This document shows, piece after piece, positions 36,661-48,656 of a DNA stretch of 64,000 bases. Made by a program: the position numbers and the translations under genes. The stretch comes from Prosapia bicincta (Eukaryota > Arthropoda > Insecta > Hemiptera > Cercopidae), in NCBI GenBank assembly GCA_036971475.1, contig JBAIZL010000008.1:6495501-6559500 (forward strand), in the 5' to 3' direction. Position 1 is the stretch's first letter, and every line of letters starts with the position of its first letter. The notes under the pieces were generated by a model. That model searched no databases and was not told the origin of the DNA. It saw nothing but the letters and a program-made list of their open reading frames with translations.

Positions 36661-36769
36661 GCACTAATATTTCATTATCTTGCAATAAGCAGAACCTAAC
36701 AAGCCATCAGATCGATCAACTTGTATCTCTTAACTTTGAAAAGGCTTAACACTACTACGGACTCGGGTA

Positions 36770-38153
36770 AAGAAATTTATACTAAACACTTGTATATTTT
36801 TACAAGCTTGCCTATAGTAGAACTTACTTATATTTGTTGAGGACGGCCGTTTCAGGAGATGTGTCCCATTGTCAACTCAGACCATAACTGATCTCATGGT
36901 TTACATATGTTAGGGTATTAGGGTGGGGGTGGGATATTATGGTGGTGTGGGTGTATTTTGTGATTATTAGGAATTATGATGACAAAATGTGTGTGAGTTG
37001 TAATGTAATTGTGTATTGAGTATGTGTGTAGGGTGTAGTTTGAAGTGTCTGTATATTTCGTATTGTTCGGTTATGCAGCGTTAGTTATTTCTGTGTTCTT
37101 TATGAAGAATTTGTAGGTTAGATGCTATGTCTATGTAGTAATGTTTTGTGGAGTTGAGATGATCAGCGAAGGTTGATTGGTAGTTATTGTTTGTTAGTGC
37201 TTTTATATGTTCTTGGTAACGTGTGTAGAAGGACCTCCCTGTCTGGCCTATGTAAAAACTGGGGCACAAACTGCAATTTAGTTTGTAAACTCCAGTGGCG
37301 TTGTAAATGTCGTTGATTTTGTAGTTGGGTTTAAATTGTTGAGAGTGTTGTGTGTGGAGTAGGCTATTTTGTAGTTGTATTTCCGTAGTGTGTTGGTTAG
37401 AATGTGGGTTTTGGAAGATCTGTATGGTATTGATAAGTATTTTATGGGATTGTCGTGTTGTGTGTTTGTATTTGGGTTATTAGGTTTATTTTTTAGGCGG
37501 TTGTATAATTTGTCAATCATTGTTGTGTTGTATCCGTTAGTTTGTGCTATATGTTTTATGGTTTTTAACTCCTGGTAGTGTTCTTCTTTCTCTAAAAGTG
37601 TTTTAAGCAGGCGATATATCATGGTGTTGTAAGCGGCTAGTTTATGTTGGTATGGGTGGTTTGAGGAGCTGTGAATGGTCGTATTGGTACAAGTGGGTTT
37701 TCGATATATATTGAATTTATGTGTTTGTTAGTCTGTACGTTTAATTGTGAGGTCTAGGAAGTTGAGAGAGTTTTGTTTTTGTTTCGATGGTGTATGTTAG
37801 TTTTGGGTGTATAGAATTAAGGTGTTTTAAAAATATGTGCTCGGCATGCATTGCCTTTATATAATGTTATGATATCCTCGACTTATCTATACAAGTAAAT
37901 TATGTTATCTGAGTATTTATTGTTGTGTTATTGCAAGTTAGTTTGTAAACTCCAGTGGCATTGTAAATGTTGTCGTAGGTAATACTCTAACCTAGATAAA
38001 CCTTGAGATCAGTTACGGTCTGAGTTGACAATGGGACACATCTCAACAAATATAAGTAAATGCTACTATAGGCAAGTTTGTAAATATAAAAGTGTCTAGT
38101 GAAAACTAGTAACTCACGAGAAGATGGAATCAACAAATAAGAAATTTATACTA
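36770..38153 (-). mobile_element. PLE family beta, copy 1, with 15-bp TSD
   Basis: The direct repeat AAGAAATTTATACTA (36770-36784 and 38139-38153) flanks the insertion 36785-38138. The coding part lies on the minus strand. An inverted short copy of its own 3' region (about 37935-38107) abuts its truncated 5' end, and a one-sided tail (ACTAGTAACTCACGAGAAG...) precedes the right TSD. This is the same palindromic plan as 44941-47224 but with a much shorter second arm. Confidence 0.85.
36900..37925 (-). pseudogene. PLE beta copy 1: RT end and GIY-YIG (decayed)
   Basis: Reading leftward, the remnant starts inside the reverse transcriptase, where the YVDD box is mutated to a stop followed by VEDIITLYKGN. 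It continues through YRLLKTLLEKEEHYQEL (37622-37278) and then the GIY-YIG endonuclease segment CPSFYIGQTGRSFYTRYQEH (37269-37081). Frameshifts near 37275 and 37740-37800 and stops break it. It is highly similar to the palindrome copy at 45-47 kb but clearly older. Confidence 0.85.
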
Positions 38154-38317
38154 TTAGATTAACTGTAAATTAATGTACTACTTTGATAATCTTAATTTCT
38201 TTAATATAACCTAAAAATTCATGTCTTAATCGGCCTCCATAGATTGACACTTGTAAAATAGTTTTTTATAAATCCTATTTTGTTTTAAACTTACTACACC
38301 TCACTAAAGTTGTCATT

Positions 38318-38578
38318 TTATTCAACAATATATCTGAGTTTAATTAGATAGCTGTAATTAAGAGTGCAAGCAATATTTGAAAATAATTGGATACACATTT
38401 CATCCTGTACGACTTCAGAATTTTTGTCATTGTCATAGCTTAGCTTCGTAGTATTATTTTCTAAAGGATGTAAAATAGAGAAAATTATATCCCCTTCAAA
38501 TTTTCTTTCAATCAAATTGGATCCAACTTCCAGCGAGAGGTAGACCATCCACTGTATAAACAATTTACCTATTATCAT
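38318..38578 (-). other. Unidentified 86-codon reading frame
   Basis: A minus-strand frame with mixed composition (SLEVGSNLIERKFEGDIIF, SEVVQDEMCIQLFSNIACTL) has a possible acceptor TTTATACAG|TGGATGG just inside it. I do not recognise it and there is no neighbouring exon to join it to. It may be chance or an old transposase fragment. The surrounding 38154-39000 shows nothing else. Confidence 0.2.
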
Positions 38579-39049
38579 TTCTTTAATGTATTTGGAGTAA
38601 ACTGTTATCTAACTTCTTTTTAACCTTACTTATTTAAGGAATAATTCATTCCCAAAGCAACTCTTCTCTGTATAAAATATAAATATATACTATTGTAATT
38701 ATGTTACCAACTATGTAAAATATCATTGTAAACTAATAATCAATATATAAAATAATAGTTACATAAGAATATGTAAAAAAATGTTTCACCTGAGAAATGG
38801 CAATTGTTTAGCACCTATTTTCCCAAATTTATGTCATGAGAGAGATTTTTTTATTTTATCCTGTATCAAATTTCAGTAACAGGCTGATCCAAAAAGTGTA
38901 ATATAAAACATTAATTTCATGATTGATTATTTTAACAACAAAATGAACCAGGTTTTTTTACACCCAAAACAATTTATAAATTGATTCGAAAATAGTGATA
39001 CAGGAGGTGAAGGCCATGCGGCTATTAAAGACTTGATCAAACAAATATT

Positions 39050-39520
39050 TCCATTGAAGTCAAATCAGCTAAACTGAAAAAATATGAAGTGATTGGTCAC
39101 TATGGCAAAGGAGTGTTGTTGGAAAGTGGAAAAGCAAGAAGGTATTGTCATATATTTCAACTGTTTCGAAAAAAAAATTATCACTAAATCAACCAAATGC
39201 CGAACGTATGACACCAAAAATAATAAAAATGTACAGTCACTTTATGAAAGGGATTGAGCTTAGTGACCAAGTGAGTAAAACCTCTGGTATACAAAAATCT
39301 CTACACATTTCACAATGTTTATGCTTAACATCCATTAGGTTTGGGAGTAAAAAAAACCAAATGCCTCTTAACGAGTTAGGATCATTTATTATCGGTGGCT
39401 ACATCCAGATCAGCCTGCTCCACCAAGACCTCTATCCTGGGAAAAAAACCTCATTTACCTATCAAAACTGACAAAAAAAGAAGACTGCAAAACAATGCCG
39501 GATATGTAAGAGAGGTAATA
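39050..39520 (+). pseudogene. piggyBac-like transposase fragment
   Basis: Broken frames read GKWKSKKVLSYISTVSKK and then TPKIIKMYSHFMKGIELSDQ. This fits the VxxYNKxMGGVDLSDQ signature region of DDE_Tnp_1_7 (piggyBac) transposases. A Pro/Arg-rich stretch and an RRLQNNAGY-like end follow in a shifted frame. Termini with TTAA were not found. Confidence 0.5.
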
Positions 39521-39959
39521 CAAAAAAATGGTTTTTATAAATAAATTTATTCTAACATGATACTTTTTTAATACACCAGTATATAATTGTAATATAGAAT
39601 AGTGTTAATTTTTGATGAATTGTTTGATAAAGGAAAGATTATAAAGTAAGTTTTGTAATACTTGGCCAAATGGTTTTATTATTTAAAAATGATAGTTTAA
39701 ATGCAGCAGGTTTATGCTTTATATACAGCCAAATCTATCCCTATTAGATGCTTTGAATATATATTTGATTAGAGTTATGTCTAATGTTGTTTAACAACAG
39801 AGTTGTCATACTTACAGAACTATTTCTTTCACATATTTTTTCTAAAGTGAGGTTATGTTTACAATACCATTATTTAAGTCAACTTGTTGAATAGTAACTT
39901 GAACTACAAGATTTACATTAGCAGGCTTGCATATGTATTGATACTATACACTTGCCTGT

Positions 39960-40690
39960 AGTACCACTTACATTTTTGTTTACTGAATATTGTTTTAGGA
40001 AAAGAATTCAATTCTCAATTAATCACTTTAACATTAGTTTATGAAGATAGTTCGGATAGTCATTATGAAGTTGAGATAGTCATAAACTAATATTAAAGTG
40101 ATTAATTAAGATTCACCCAACGTAATGGACTACAAAATTCAAGAGTTCAATTCTCAACTTGGACCTTACCAACATTTTGCTTGTTTTAGGTTAGAGTAAG
40201 GAGGGAGGATAGTATTATTGGGTGATTATTATGGGTAAAGATACCAAAATCTGTATGAGTTGTAATGTAATTGGATGTTGAGTGTACCTTGAAATGTTTG
40301 TATATTTCATACCTTTTGGTTGTGTAGCAAAAGTTATTTTTCTTTATGTAGAATTTGTAGGTTTAATGTTGTTTGTGTAGTTATGAAATGTTTAGCAAAT
40401 TTTGATTTAAGTGTATTTGTTTGTGAGAGCTTCCATGTGTTCTTGGAAGCGTGTGTAAAATGACTTTCCTATTTGGCCTATATAGAAACTGCAACATAAA
40501 TTCCAAGTTAATTTGTGTATGACAGCAAAGTTGTAAATATCTTGTTTATGATTCTGAGTTTAAATTGTTTGTTAAAGGTGTTACATGTGTAGTAGGTGGC
40601 TATATTGTACTTTTATTTACTAATTGTGTTAGTTAGTTTATGAGTTTTTGATGATCTGAATTTGTGCTACATATATGGTAATTAGGTTAA
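39960..40690 (-). pseudogene. PLE family beta, strongly decayed copy
   Basis: Minus-strand remnants align with the beta PLE: the flank (GTACCACTTACATTTTTG), the endonuclease region (TTTGGCCTATATAGAAACTG is the complement of the FYIGQ segment) and the following linker up to about 40690. Many indels are present. An alpha-family foldback (40018-40145) is inserted in it. Confidence 0.6.
40007..40156. mobile_element. PLE-type foldback, family alpha, copy 2, 11-bp TSD
   Basis: The direct repeat TTCAATTCTCA (40007-40017 and 40146-40156) flanks an insertion of 128 bases. It has short inverted arms (TTAATCACTTTAACATTAG... and its complement) and the 39-base tail ATTAAGATTCACCCAACG... on the right only. 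It lacks the hammerhead-like centre seen in the copy at 1722-1939. Confidence 0.75.
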
Positions 40691-40699
40691 AATGCATAA

Positions 40700-41494
40700 G
40701 CTCGGCACCATACAATATTTTGGGAAATTGTTCAAAACCACCAAATAGGACATTATCCACAAGAACTTTTTTTTTTAATGAAGTGGGAAAGTTACTTTTT
40801 AAAGTATGGTAAAAAATTCAGCGCTGATGTAGAAGTTGTGAATGGGCGCGGAGTGATACAAATGTTTCGTTAAGTCACAGTGCTGCGCATAAGGTTGTAC
40901 GGATCGTCCGCGGTACGTCATGCAACCTTACGTGTGTAGATATTTGAGAAACAACGTTTTGGCTTAATTTTTATACATATATTTAAATATACTTATAAAG
41001 TATCCAGTTAGGATAGATTTGGTTTTAAATTTATACAATACTGTTTACCTATATTAAAATATACCTAAAAAGTGTCACCTCAAGTCAGGTTAGATTTGGT
41101 TTTAATTTTATACATTACCTAAATGGTTACATTTATAAAACTCTATAAAAATCCATCCTGACTGGATACTTCATAGGTATATTTCAATATAAATATATAA
41201 AATTCACCTTCTTTGGCAGTAACAAAATTAATAGTTATGAATATAGCTTAAAGACATGTTTTTGTTACATAGTTTAGATTGCTAAAACACGAAATACAGT
41301 TGTGACATCACGAAACATTTGTATCACTCCACGCCTATTCACAACTTCTACATCCGCGGTGAATTTTTTACCCTACTTTGAATAGAAAAAAAGTAACTTG
41401 CCAACTTCAATAAAAAAAAAAATTCTTGTGCATATCGTCCAATTTGGTGGTTTTGAAAAATTTTCCAAAATATCGTATTGCGCCGGGCTTCAGC
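40700..41494. mobile_element. DNA element with ~180-bp long TIRs (L1)
   Basis: The left terminal region (40700-40885, GGCACCATACAATATTTTGG ... GATACAAATGTTTCGT) is matched in reverse complement at 41298-41494 (ACGAAACATTTGTATCACTC ... TATCGTATTGCGCCGGGC). The centre holds repeat units of the TCAGGATAGATTTGG family. There is no transposase frame, so it is a non-autonomous long-TIR element. Confidence 0.7.
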
Positions 41495-41504
41495 ATTTTT
41501 ACCA

Positions 41505-42275
41505 GTAATTGTTATGAACTGCAACTACCGCTCTGATCAGCAAAATTTTTTTATTCCTAGTCAATTTCACCATGCATAACACGAAAAGTTATTTTTTATG
41601 GCAAACATAAATTAACATAAAATTATCCTAACCTGACCTAGGTGCTTACTAACGCTCTGAATTTATTTTCGTCAAAAAGGTGTGACTCTTACCGACAAAC
41701 CTAAGCCAAGTAACTCACAAGATGCTTTCCGATTGGCCGACATATGTCGCCCAACTTTTCAACCGAAAAAGCTTGTATTTGGTGTGGGTAATGTGTGTAA
41801 GACGATGGACTGGGACGGATCTTGCCACACATTATTTCTTGAAGCTTATTTGTTTGATGAGAAGCGGGTTATTGAGGCTTTATGTTCGCACAACGTGCTC
41901 CTGACAAAAATGAACTGTTGAAGTGCGATAACATAGTGAAGATCACGTAAGGCTTCGAATTTAGGTGTGGGATGATTGTTTCATTGCCAAAAAAGGCTCG
42001 AAAAGTGTGAGTCAACAGTTTCAGCCAAGGTCAGTTCATTTTTAAGAGCGAACCAAAGTGAACAAAACCAACTCGGTGCAATATCAACTTTGTACCCACT
42101 AAAATAACTCTAAGGTAGGCACCTACATTAGGTCAGGTCAGGTTAAGTTAGTTTAGTTTACTTTGTTACTTTATGTTGCCCGTAAAAAATAACTTCAGAT
42201 TCGTGTTCAGCATGGTCAAATTGACCAAAAATAAAAACATTTTACCGATCAGAGTCGAAGTCGTGGATCTTAATA
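41505..42275. mobile_element. DNA element with ~140-bp long TIRs (L2)
   Basis: 41505-41655 (CTCTGATCAGCAAAATTTTT ... CCTAACCTGACCTAGGTGC) pairs with 42113-42275 in reverse complement (GCACCTACATTAGGTCAGG ... ACCGATCAGAG). The centre (41682-41934) has overlapping 60- and 79-codon open frames of mixed composition, which I do not recognise. No TSD was confirmed. Confidence 0.65.
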
Positions 42276-43431
42276 ATTACCACATATAAAATAGATTTGT
42301 GAAGTTGGATTTTTAGGGTTGGGTTGAATTTATTTTTCATTAATATAGTTTATCGTTATTGTGACACATGAGTAAGTGTAATGTATTAATATATGTTTAA
42401 GTGTTTTAGTATTAATGTAGATTTGAATTAAATAACAACATTTAAATATTTTTTTTTGTTTACAAATATTTTGTATCACATCTCTGAAAACAAAATATTG
42501 AATTTGGATCATTCCTTGCCAACTATTAAAGCAGACAACAAATGTCAATATTTGTTTCATGCTTCAACAAGTTTTTTTTTAACTAAACTCGTCCCCCAGA
42601 AGTCTTTTATTTATATTTTAATGTAGAGAAACTTAATTAATCTAAGCGATGGAGACATTCACACAAGGATTATTTGTGTTAATTTTAGTAATAATAGAAA
42701 GACAATACATTCAATGAACACATACATATATATTTATATGAACAATACTCTAAAGTTTGTTTTCAAAAAAAATATACGTTAATCATACGAAAAACATATA
42801 AATTAATTACAAACAGTTTATATTAGAACAAAGGCTTCTAAAATCTCTATTAAACCTTTCTACGTTGTTTTTTAATGTCGAATCGTACAAATAAATGTGA
42901 CAAGCTGTATATGGCGACTAGTCAAAAAAAATTATTTTCTACAAAAAAGACTAATAATTTAAGAATATATTACAGGCTAAGATTATGTTTATTAAACTAA
43001 AATTATTAGCCTAATGGTATTAATATACATGGAAAAGGTTTTTTAAAAGTCATTATCAGTATGAAACATGTTTACCTTTACATAGAAATTTACTTCAAAC
43101 AGTATGCATTTATTACTTTGCATATAATCCTGAAAACAATAAATTTTCACTTAATAATTTTATAAAACCATTTATTCATAACCAGAATCAACTAAATAAT
43201 AACAAACAAAAATAGGAGTAAACAAACATACGTATGAAAGATAACTATATATTGATAACATGTTTCTCCACGCTAAAATGACGACTAAGTTTCATCACAT
43301 GATATTCTGCTACCCAAATCCGAGGTTAAATCTAAAACTCAAAACTCAGAAAAGAGCTATTTGATCAAATATTGAATTACCAAAAATATCATTTCCGGCT
43401 CAGATCTCTATAATTCAAATACAGAATTAGG

Positions 43432-43435
<4 letters not shown>
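42276..43435. other. No supported feature
   Basis: AT-rich sequence without a recognisable gene, RNA or terminal repeat. The minus-strand reading frame at 42330-42560 has no supporting context. Confidence 0.5.
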
Positions 43436-43486
<51 letters not shown>

Positions 43487-43689
43487 CAATATGTTTTCTT
43501 GTGTATTAATAAAGAACGAAAGTCAATATACAAATACAAGAATTATATTTGAATTTACAATTCAAAGCTTTTCGTTGGCTAACAGTACCAACATCATCAT
43601 CATTGGATGATGTTGGTACTGTTAGCCAACGAAAAGCTTTGAATTGTAAATTCAAATATAATTCTTGTATTTGTATATTGACTTTCGTT

Positions 43690-43761
<72 letters not shown>

Positions 43762-43801
43762 TATATATATATATATATAAAATATATATATATATATGAA
43801 G

Positions 43802-43875
<74 letters not shown>

Positions 43876-43967
43876 CAACAGGTTATTCAAATACAAGAAT
43901 GTTTATTAATAATAATATTCTTGTATTTGATTAACCTATGTTGTTTAAAATTATTAAACAAGAAATC

Positions 43968-44018
<51 letters not shown>

Positions 44019-44121
44019 GTATTATTCATGCCTGATACTGTTGGTACTGTTTATCAACGAAAAGCTTTGAATAGAAATTAATAAATAATTCTTGTATTTG
44101 AATAACCTTAGTTAATTTATG

Positions 44122-44185
<64 letters not shown>

Positions 44186-44277
44186 TTGAATTTTGTAGTC
44201 AATTACGTTCGGTGAATCTTATTAATCACTTAAACTTAAGAATAAATAATATTCTTGTATTTGAATAACCTATGTTG

Positions 44278-44352
<75 letters not shown>
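43436..44352. repeat. (TA)n field with PLE family delta foldbacks
   Basis: Five large (TA)n arrays (about 43436-43485, 43692-43870, 43972-44015, 44123-44183 and 44283-44352) alternate with short PLE pieces that share AATACAAGAAT and AACGAAAAGCTTTGAAT. The piece at 43873-43970 has inverted CAAATACAAGAAT ends. Parts at 44184-44240 belong to the alpha-family tail, so different families have landed in the same (TA)n tract. Reading frames made of Tyr-Ile repeats are meaningless. Confidence 0.8.
43486..43696. mobile_element. PLE-type foldback, family delta
   Basis: Arms of about 90 bases (from AAAGAACGAAAGTCAAT to GGTACCAACATCATC-type centre) are near-perfect inverted copies meeting around 43602. 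A tail of about 25 bases (CGCAATATGTTTTCTTGTG) lies on the left only, and (TA)n lies on both sides. The right arm contains a GTTGG/CCAAC hairpin (43612-43616, 43626-43630), GAA (43631-43633) and the palindrome AAGCTT followed by T. Confidence 0.75.
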
Positions 44353-44355
<3 letters not shown>

Positions 44356-45113
44356 ACTTTGAAACACTTTTCTTGTCATATTTGTCGATTTCATCTTCAC
44401 GTAAGCTACTAGTTTTCACTAAAATACTTGTAAATATTTTACAAATTTGCCTATAGTTTGTATAGGCAAGTTATCTTTCATGTAGGCAAGAACTTTTTTT
44501 GTATTTATTCATCACTCACATTAATGTACTTAAACAAGATAACTATATTAAAATATTATTATGTAATATAAAATAATAAAAGTGAGTGAGTGTTTCTATA
44601 TTTTTTAAAAGCAATTTTTCAGCCAGACAGTTTTAGTTTTAAATATTTGTGGATAGCCCTAGATATATGTAATAGTTAGATTCATAGTTTCCCATTGCAT
44701 CTTACTTTGTTGATACCCCACCTAGATCCAGCCTGACCAAAAGCCCTGTTCCCACATTCCTACTTGCAGTCATTGTCAGTCACAGAGGCTGCAAAACTTC
44801 AAGGGCCACCAAACTTCCTTATTCTTTGACTGTCTGACTGTGTCCCATTCTCACAATGATCAACTAATAATGGCTGTATTTTATATAGGCGCTTAAGATT
44901 GACCTAATGCATTATATTAATACGTGTCTAATAATTTCAACGTTTGTTGATTCCATCTTCGCGTGAGCTACTAGTAATCACTTACAACTTTTTTTAAAAA
45001 AATGTTTTAACTTGCCTATAGTAGCACTTACTTTTTTGTGTTGAGGACGGCCGTTTCGGGAGATGTGTCCCTTTTTCAACTCAGACCGTAACTGATCTCA
45101 AGGTTTACGTAGG

Positions 45114-46102
45114 TTAGGGTGGGGGTGGGATATTTTGGCGGTGTGGGTGTATTTTGTGTGTATTAGGAGTTATGATGTCAAAAAGTGCGTGTGAGTTGTA
45201 ATGTAATTGTGTATTGAGTATGTGTGTAGGGTATAGTTTGAAGTGCCTATATATTTCGTATTGTTCGGTTGTGTAGCGTTGGTTATTTCTGTGTTGTTTA
45301 TGAAGAATTTGTAAGTTAGATGTTATGTCTGTGTAGTCGTGTTTTGTGGAGTTGAGATGATCGGCGAAGTTTGATTGGTAGTTATTGTTTTTTAGTGCTT
45401 TTATATGTTCTTGGTAACGTGTGTGAAATGACCTCCCTGTCTGGCCTATGTAAAAACTGGGGCATGAACTGCAAGTTAGTTTGTAAACTCCAGTGGTGTT
45501 GTAAATGTCGTTGATTTTGCTGTTGGGTTTAAATTGTTTGTTGAGAGTGTTGTGTGTGGAGTAAGCTATTTTGTAGTTGTATTTTCGTAATGTGTTGGTT
45601 AGATTGTGGGTTTTGGATGATCTGTAAGGTATTGATAAGTATTTTATGGGATTGTCATCTTGTGTGTTTGTATTTGGGTTATTATGTTTGTTTTTTAGGC
45701 GGTTGTATAATTTGTCTATCATTGTTGGGTTGTATCCGTTTGTTTGTGCTATATATTTTATGGTGTTTAGCTCCTGGTAGTGTTCATCTTTGTCTAATGG
45801 TGTTTTAAGGAGGCGGTATATCATGGTATTGTAAGCAGCTAGTTTGTGTTGGTGTGGGTGGTTTGAGGAACTGTGTATGGTCGTGTTAGTGCTGGTGGGT
45901 TTTCGGTATATGTTGAATTTATGTGTTTGTTTGTCTGTTCGTTTAATTGTGAGGTCTAAGAAGTTAAGGGAGTTTTGTTGTTCTGTTTCGATGGTGTATG
46001 TTAGTTTAGGGTGTATGGAATTTAGGTGTTTTAGAAATATGTGTGCTCTGCGTGTGTTGCCTTTATATAATGTTATGATGTCGTCGACGTATCTGTACCA
46101 GT
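45114..46102 (-). CDS. PLE beta RT end + GIY-YIG endonuclease, left arm
   Basis: This is about 329 codons without a stop, read from the palindrome centre outward. It begins in the reverse transcriptase catalytic box (RYVDDIITLYKGN) and runs through the thumb-like segment (FLDLTIKRTDKQTHKFNIYR; SSNHPHQHKLAAYNTMIYR). It ends with the GIY-YIG domain: GVYKLTCSSCPSFYIGQTGR, a YQEHIKAL helix and HLNSTKHDY. PLE proteins need the upstream RT palm and fingers, which are missing here. The 86 residues that appear upstream of the centre are antisense of the other arm and not part of the protein. Confidence 0.85.
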
Positions 46103-47091
46103 ACTGGTACAGATACGTCGACGACATCATAACATTATATAAAGGCAACACACGCAGAGCACACATATTTCTAAAACACCTAAATTCCATACACCCTAAA
46201 CTAACATACACCATCGAAACAGAACAACAAAACTCCCTTAACTTCTTAGACCTCACAATTAAACGAACAGACAAACAAACACATAAATTCAACATATACC
46301 GAAAACCCACCAGCACTAACACGACCATACACAGTTCCTCAAACCACCCACACCAACACAAACTAGCTGCTTACAATACCATGATATACCGCCTCCTTAA
46401 AACACCATTAGACAAAGATGAACACTACCAGGAGCTAAACACCATAAAATATATAGCACAAACAAACGGATACAACCCAACAATGATAGACAAATTATAC
46501 AACCGCCTAAAAAACAAACATAATAACCCAAATACAAACACACAAGATGACAATCCCATAAAATACTTATCAATACCTTACAGATCATCCAAAACCCACA
46601 ATCTAACCAACACATTACGAAAATACAACTACAAAATAGCTTACTCCACACACAACACTCTCAACAAACAATTTAAACCCAACAGCAAAATCAACGACAT
46701 TTACAACACCACTGGAGTTTACAAACTAACTTGCAGTTCATGCCCCAGTTTTTACATAGGCCAGACAGGGAGGTCATTTCACACACGTTACCAAGAACAT
46801 ATAAAAGCACTAAAAAACAATAACTACCAATCAAACTTCGCCGATCATCTCAACTCCACAAAACACGACTACACAGACATAACATCTAACTTACAAATTC
46901 TTCATAAACAACACAGAAATAACCAACGCTACACAACCGAACAATACGAAATATATAGGCACTTCAAACTATACCCTACACACATACTCAATACACAATT
47001 ACATTACAACTCACACGCACTTTTTGACATCATAACTCCTAATACACACAAAATACACCCACACCGCCAAAATATCCCACCCCCACCCTAA
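46103..47091 (+). CDS. PLE beta RT end + GIY-YIG endonuclease, right arm
   Basis: This is the mirror copy of 45114-46102, identical in translation. There are no disabling mutations in either arm although neither has a promoter or start codon of its own, which suggests a young insertion. Key residues are visible: YVDD, the GVYKL...SFYIGQTGRS core, Arg in the TRYQEH helix and the downstream His/Asp/Tyr segment (KHDYTDITSN). Transcription through the locus would give a long hairpin RNA. Confidence 0.85.
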
Positions 47092-47454
47092 CCTACGTAA
47101 ACCTTGAGATCAGTTACGGTCTGAGTTGAAAAAGGGACACATCTCCCGAAACGGCCGTCCTCAACACAAAAAAGTAAGTGCTACTATAGGCAAGTTAAAA
47201 CATTTTTTTAAAAAAAGTTGTAAGTAATAATTTCAAATGAGTTTCAGTGCTGTTATCTCATAAATTACTATAACAGCATAACTGATATTATGCCACTCTG
47301 GCAATAAAGAGTACAACAACTGTGTCTCAATGACACACAAGGGTTTCTGCTCTTCATTCAATATCATAAAAAATTATGGTTGGCTAACTCTCCTCTAACC
47401 ACTACATATATATGGATAGATATTTTGAAGATCTGAATAATTTTGTATGGACTT

Positions 47455-47465
47455 CGATTTACAGA

Positions 47466-47496
<31 letters not shown>

Positions 47497-47620
47497 ACAT
47501 ATATACATATCACTATTTGCAGTTATGGTCTGAGTTGACAATGGAACACGAGTCTCGAAACAGCCATCTCCAATAATCATAAGAGTAAGTGCTACTATAG
47601 GAAAGTATAACATATATAGG
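47455..47620. mobile_element. PLE family beta LTR fragment and (CT)n
   Basis: After a (CT)n tract (47466-47496), GTTATGGTCTGAGTTGACAA ... TCTCGAAACAGCCATC ... GTGCTACTATAGG is a diverged copy of the beta flank found at 47111-47191. It has no coding part. Confidence 0.6.
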
Positions 47621-47624
47621 AAAC

Positions 47625-47811
47625 TTATACTTTTTTTGTATTAATTTGGCAAAAAACCACTATTTACTGATTTATTCACCAGATGCATTTCACACTAGGT
47701 CAGCACATTATTCAACAGCATTGAATATTGCGCTGACCTAGTACGAAAGGGGTTTTCTGCATAAATCAATAAGTCGTGGTTTTTTGCCAAGTTAATACAA
47801 AAAAAGTATAA
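47625..47811. mobile_element. Foldback MITE, family M1, copy 2
   Basis: Arms beginning TATACTTTTTTTGTATTAA and ending with its complement enclose ACTAGGTCAGC ... GCGCTGACCTAGT. The architecture and inner motif match the MITE at 348-572, but the outer 20 bases differ, so it is a subfamily. Confidence 0.65.
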
Positions 47812-48359
47812 TTCATACAAAAACCTTAAGATGTACAATGCAAAAACTGTAAGTTTTAATATGTACAAGTGCTTTTAGTTATATATTATTAAATAAATAA
47901 AATAGTTAATAAAAACTTTTTTGGATTAGATTGGAGACTGACAGACTTTCTTTGATAGTATTCAGGTCTGTAACAATGGTTTCTTTTGGTTCTCTCTCTC
48001 TGACTGGCAAAGGACATGGTGTGCCTCAAATATATGATTAATTTAGGGTTCATATGTGTCAATTTTAAAATTACAAAACAAACTATCAAGGTAACTGTCA
48101 GTCTTATCTTTAGTTCAAACAATTTTAAAAAGCTTTATGCTTTAGCAGTATCGCTACTATATAGCAGAGGTGTGTGTGTGTGTGTGTGTTTATATAAATA
48201 TATGCCTGCATGCATGTGTATGTGTGTGTCTATATATATACACATATATTAAGGTGCAAACATATTATTAACAAAAATATTTATAACAAAATGTGCTTGC
48301 AAGTTTGTTTTAGCTATTGATTGTGTGTGAAGCTCATGATATCAATATATTGATGAAAA

Positions 48360-48580
48360 GCGTCAAGAGCCATGACCATACCCAGTAAGAAGCAGCTGCC
48401 CCCCCTGGAAGCAAAATTATAAGAAATGGTTATTAAATTTTGTTGCTAGAATTTATTACAATTCTTAAAACTATTTTAATAATTAAAAAAAACTTACACT
48501 ATGAAAATTATAAAATTAGGCGCGTATCCAGAGACTAGCTTTACGGGGGGGGGGGGGGCGATCGATGCATTATATATATA

Positions 48581-48656
<76 letters not shown>

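Larger units (their letters stand above)
44929..47236. mobile_element. PLE family beta, copy 2: 2.3-kb palindrome with 12-bp TSD
   Basis: The direct repeat TAATAATTTCAA (44929-44940 and 47225-47236) flanks the insertion 44941-47224. Bases 44981-47224 form a palindrome with no spacer: two 1,122-base arms that I could not tell apart, meeting at ACCAGTACTGGT (46102/46103). Each arm is a 5'-truncated PLE with RT end, GIY-YIG endonuclease and 3' region. A 40-base tail (44941-44980) is present on the left only. The TSD argues for a real integration product. Confidence 0.9.

Noticed and set aside
43549..44016. Tyr-Ile repeat reading frames in (TA)n arrays, and Lys/Phe frames in A tracts
   Set aside because: They are translations of microsatellites and homopolymers with no coding evidence.
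45844..46102. An 86-residue N-terminal extension of the PLE frames at the palindrome
   Set aside because: It is the antisense of the opposite arm, read through the palindrome centre, and is Cys/Val-rich by chance.
44981..47224. Palindrome as an assembly artefact
   Set aside because: A 12-bp TSD and a one-sided tail fit a single integration event; long reads are still the decisive test.
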